NCBI GenBank assembly: GCA_019095985.1
Contig: CM032665.1
Span: 34,265,909 to 34,329,908 of the forward strand
Source: Streblospio benedicti
Lineage: Eukaryota > Annelida > Polychaeta > Spionida > Spionidae
Length of the DNA: 64,000 bases
Reading direction: 5' to 3'
The position numbers were made by a program, and so were the translations under genes. Shown here piece by piece: positions 60,441-64,000 of this stretch (the first letter of the stretch is position 1; every line of letters begins with the position of its first letter). Under the pieces are notes generated by a model that saw nothing but the letters and a program-made list of their open reading frames with translations, did no database searches and had not been told where the DNA came from.

Positions 60441-62214
60441 TGTTAATCTACACGGATCATGAGTGTCTACCACATGGTCTTATATACTTTGTGTGCATTA
60501 CATAACAATATTTTGCAGTATGTCATTTTTAAACACACTCGTAACGATTCGCCAACATTAGAACTCAGCATTAATTACTATACGTGTCCAGTGTGTATAA
60601 CCGCACCACCACCAGTATTACAATTCAATTCAATACAGTTTATTGATTTCTTCGCATTACATTTAATGTCAATAGAATTATTATCAATAAACATTTAAAA
60701 AAATATATATATATATATACATTGAATATATTTTGATGCTTCTCATGACCCGACGCAAAGTACACAACATGTAAAACCCTATTAACCAGATTAACAACTA
60801 GTAAGAACAAGTAGCCCAGCTTGCCCACTATTATTGCCATCGCCTATTGAATACAACCAATAGTTGTGATTAGCTCACCAAAAAAAGATAAACCAAAATA
60901 GAGATCATAAACAATACGTAGCTGTACCTTTTTCTGAGCTCCTCAACAATCAAACTTCGTCAATGAGTGGAAAGGCGACGCTTGACAGCAACAAACTGTA
61001 GTTGCGTGAAAGTCTCACTATCCGGCGTCCCGTTATGTCACGTTATGGGTGACACCGCCAAGTTTGTGGACACTTCAGCAGCCGACTTTTGGGGGTTCGC
61101 GGCGGCAGCGGCGGCAGCGGTAGCAGCGACACTCCGCGGCGGGGGTGAAAACCACCTCATGACGCGTGCCATTGCGGTTATTTCTGTGTATTATGTGCTG
61201 TAAGCATGTCGTGTGAACTTTATATTAAGGGAGGGGGGGTGTCTCGTTAAAGAGGTGGGCTATGCATAGAGGATTGGGTGGTTTCTTGTGTTGTCTCTTT
61301 GAGAGGTGGTCTTATTTGGAGGTATTACTGCGTGCACTGTGTTTTAAGTAAAATGTAGGGTGTGACAATAATTAACAAAAATGATTCATTTGAACATCTA
61401 CTTTGTCATGTTTGCCATGCGCTAGAGGCGTGAATGGCACCAGCAGTGGTCAGGATGCTGCTGTAAATAGCCGGCAGGTCTAGGGCACCCACATTTGTCT
61501 GGATGTCTGGTTTGGTGCGCCTAACGCGGATGGGCTCTACCAGTTTGATCCATTAGAAACTACCGGCAGGTGTGGAACATTCGAAAGAAGAGTTGGTCCA
61601 ATGAGAGGGAGCCACTGTGAAGTCACCCAGGATGTTTAGAAAAAAACTATAATGAAAATTCTAAAATAGTGGTGAAGCACGGACCCATAAAATGTGCATG
61701 GTCCCATACGTATACTACCACCGGGGAACACCTGATTTATTTATCATGATACAAAATGCCGTAAAACAAACATTGTTCCTGATTTCAAACATTTTTAAAA
61801 GATCTTTCCCCCACAACCAAATAATGGAACATCTGTGATACCTCCGTCCTTCCCCCCAAATCATTGTTGAAAGTATTTTGTATGAAACATCAGGTCTAAA
61901 TCAACCAATGACTTAACTTGAGCATACATATCGAAGCTGGACTCATGGATCTAGAAAGAGGAACGCCTATTATACATACTAAATATGAACTCACATTGGT
62001 AAATATTTCTTGCCATATCCGTGCCTTCATTTATCGTTTGGTTATATATGAATACATGAATGGCGAAGATATTAATACCAAAATTAATCTTCTAAGACGG
62101 ACAAGAATAACATGATTCGATTGAACCAGAACATTTCTATTAAAGTTATCCGGAATACAGCTGACTGAATGCGATCACAATCAAGAGGTAACCTGCAATG
62201 CATTAAAGGTTTGG
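60441..62214. other. Intergenic DNA with a GGC-rich patch and repeat fragment
   Basis: A (GCGGCA)n patch at 61099-61125 produces an alanine run in a 78-codon frame (60967-61203), which I do not accept as a gene. 61205-61335 carries GAGACCACCTCT-family words (AAAGAGGTGGGCTATGC, TTGAGAGGTGGTCTTATTTG). A TA run is at 60703-60718. Confidence 0.35.
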
Positions 62215-62290
62215 GACAGCCAACAGCTGTCTCGTTAATAGAGATGGCCAGTTAATAGAGGTGCTCTTAATAAGATGTACCACTGTAGGA
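62215..62290. repeat. GAGACCACCTCT family fragment
   Basis: CTCGTTAATAGAGATGGCC and TTAATAGAGGTGCTCTTAAT with a CACTGTAGG end. Confidence 0.4.
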
Positions 62291-62450
62291 AGAAGATGGG
62301 CTGTGGCCGTCATTACGTCATGTCGCCCCTGCCTAGACCCCCGCCCCTCCTCCTATAGTGAAGAGGTCGCATCACCCCGCCGGGGCCGATCCGCAATTAC
62401 CCCGCTTTGTTTACGGTAATTGGTCGGACCGCCAGGAGATGTATAAATGA
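62291..62450. promoter_or_regulatory. GC-rich block with homeobox/forkhead palindrome and TATA-like box
   Basis: CAATTACC (62394-62401) and GGTAATTG (62415-62422) are perfect inverted repeats, with a forkhead-type TGTTTAC (62408-62414) between them. A TATAAA lies 20 bp further on (62442-62447). The block has ATTACGTCAT (CRE/AP-1-like) near 62310 and stands out in GC content from AT-rich flanks. A developmental enhancer or promoter is plausible, but this is inference. Confidence 0.35.
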
Positions 62451-64000
62451 GAGAAACAATACATGAAAGTTTGGCAGAACTTTCTGTTCGGGGTATTTGT
62501 GTGTCTTGTGGTCATTATACGTTGATCAAGAATATGCGTGGGTTTGTATTTGCTTGTGTGTGAGAATATTCTTATGATTGAGTGTAAGAAGAATGTGGTT
62601 CCTTTTCCGCGCATCCTACTTAGAGTCAGAAATTTTATCTTAAATAGCCGATTGGTTCCAACATTTTTGATTGTTATTCAGCATGTATTTTAATGTAAAT
62701 TCATTGTTTCAACTTTAGAAATCAAACGGTTCAGAAAGAAATATACTTGCGCGACAACAACCTGCCAACTCCACATCAACAATATTGCACAACTGGGCCA
62801 ACAATTGTGGAATAACGTTCTGCATATGCAGAGGTAACAGCCGAGTGTAACAGACTGACTTGAATTTCAAAAAGAGAGTTATAAACATTAAACATTTCTT
62901 ACTTATAGTATAACACAGTATCATACTATGATAGCATGATTCACAGACATATTAATTTCATAGAGGGGCTTTTCTTCGTCCTCATTTCAGATTTAAACTG
63001 TTGGACATATCAGGGTTGTCCCATTAAGGATGTTGCAGAAAAACAACAAATGTTTTGTAAACATGGTAGGTTTTATTCTGGTGAATGTTAGTCTCATTTC
63101 TAAAGAACACTATTTATTAAAAGTAGAGTGCATTTAATATATCAACAATCTAGACAACTAATTAAATATCTTTAATAGCACCTTGATTAAATATATATGA
63201 TTTAAATATATGCAGTGAACATGAACATTTCTTACAACAGGATTTCGTTTGTTAGAGATTCATGGAGCAAGAGTTGTGGTTACAGAATCAAACGCTGGGC
63301 TACTACAATAAAGTAAAAGATGTATTCGATGAGTAAAGTTCTGACATTGAAATAACATTAGTCAATAAATAGCACTAGTTACTTGCTAGTTACAAGCTCT
63401 CCTAGCAATAGTTATTCATAGAATAATTTGGATTTTTGCATTCAAAGAGGAATATCAATATACATTGAAAATATGTGGTTGTTGACCACTACAATATATT
63501 AAATTCCATTGCTTTCTGAATGCAACGTAATAATCAGTACGAGTGACTGACTGCAAGTTCTTTTGTCATGACCTGCGCTCTTGTGATTAACTCGAGAAAC
63601 GGTTATTAGTATAGCCAAATGTTTAAGAGTTGAGCAATGATAGGTATAAAGTTGATGCAGCTTCTGTATACACATGGCATGCCTGTTCCACAATCTCCAT
63701 GACGTCTCCAACACATCTTAGCTGACTGACCAGTATCCACAACGCAAACGGATTTTAGCAATGTTTGAAATATATGTTGACAAGTGTCAGTTTTAATTTA
63801 ATTCCATGCTAACTTATTGGTAAGGTCTGGTCAGACTGGAACGCGATCAAGCTTGCAGTGTTCTGGCAAAAGTTTTTGTAAACAACAGTACACTAAAATT
63901 ATTTGTTACAATTGCTTAGATATCCTGGATAGTTTAACTTATGCTTATTACATCAAAGCCAATAATGTCGGCTAGGCAGATCTAGCAGTGTGGTGCAATG
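62451..64000. other. AT-rich DNA to the window end, nothing recognised
   Basis: No gene, repeat family or RNA gene could be supported. Confidence 0.4.

Noticed and set aside
60967-61203. 78-codon frame with an alanine run
   Set aside because: The run comes from a GCGGCA repeat. There is no domain and no splice evidence.

Overview
This 64 kb window reads as nuclear DNA of a bilaterian invertebrate animal, probably marine. It has AT-rich intergenic and intronic DNA, GC- and CpG-rich coding exons with canonical GT-AG introns, dense short dispersed repeats, very long CA/GT microsatellites, and non-LTR, Penelope-like and Ty3/gypsy-like retroelement remains. A 100-N assembly gap lies at 1757-1856. 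I cannot name the phylum from sequence alone. All convincing protein-coding genes are on the minus strand.

Layout from left to right. 1-5.2 kb holds dispersed and palindromic repeats, then quiet AT-rich DNA. 5.4-11.1 kb is a seven-exon gene for a 373-residue single-pass membrane protein of unknown family. 11.1-15.5 kb is intergenic with MITE-like repeats. 15.6-15.9 kb is a probable last exon of an unidentified gene. 16.5-16.9 kb is a 299-bp CA repeat. 17.1-20.1 kb is a nest of retroelement fragments. 20.6-21.1 kb holds a long hairpin and a tandem duplication. 21.5-24.0 kb is a three-exon MADF-BESS gene. 24-29.2 kb is AT-rich with one inverted-repeat element.

The central feature is a complete 16-exon glutamate decarboxylase (GAD) gene at 29.25-40.9 kb. 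All its exon phases join to one 830-residue protein. The PLP-dependent core closely matches animal GAD65/67, but a single 1,018-bp first exon adds an N-terminal region of about 340 residues. Beside coding exon 2 is a 32-bp minisatellite that copies the exon end together with its splice donor.

41-52 kb, upstream of GAD, has no convincing coding exon. It holds several GC-rich blocks with regulatory-type motifs: paired E-boxes, a near-consensus CTCF core and a perfect palindrome. 52.0-54.4 kb carries at least three exons of a further minus-strand gene with a duplicated DWTxFExVFxSG module. 54.5-64 kb is mostly dispersed repeats plus one GC-rich block with a homeobox/forkhead-like palindrome near 62.4 kb.

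The genes do not form an obvious pathway. GAD makes GABA in neurons and the membrane protein may be a signalling adaptor. One MITE family has three copies, all in introns and all within 100 bp of an exon of the membrane-protein gene or GAD.
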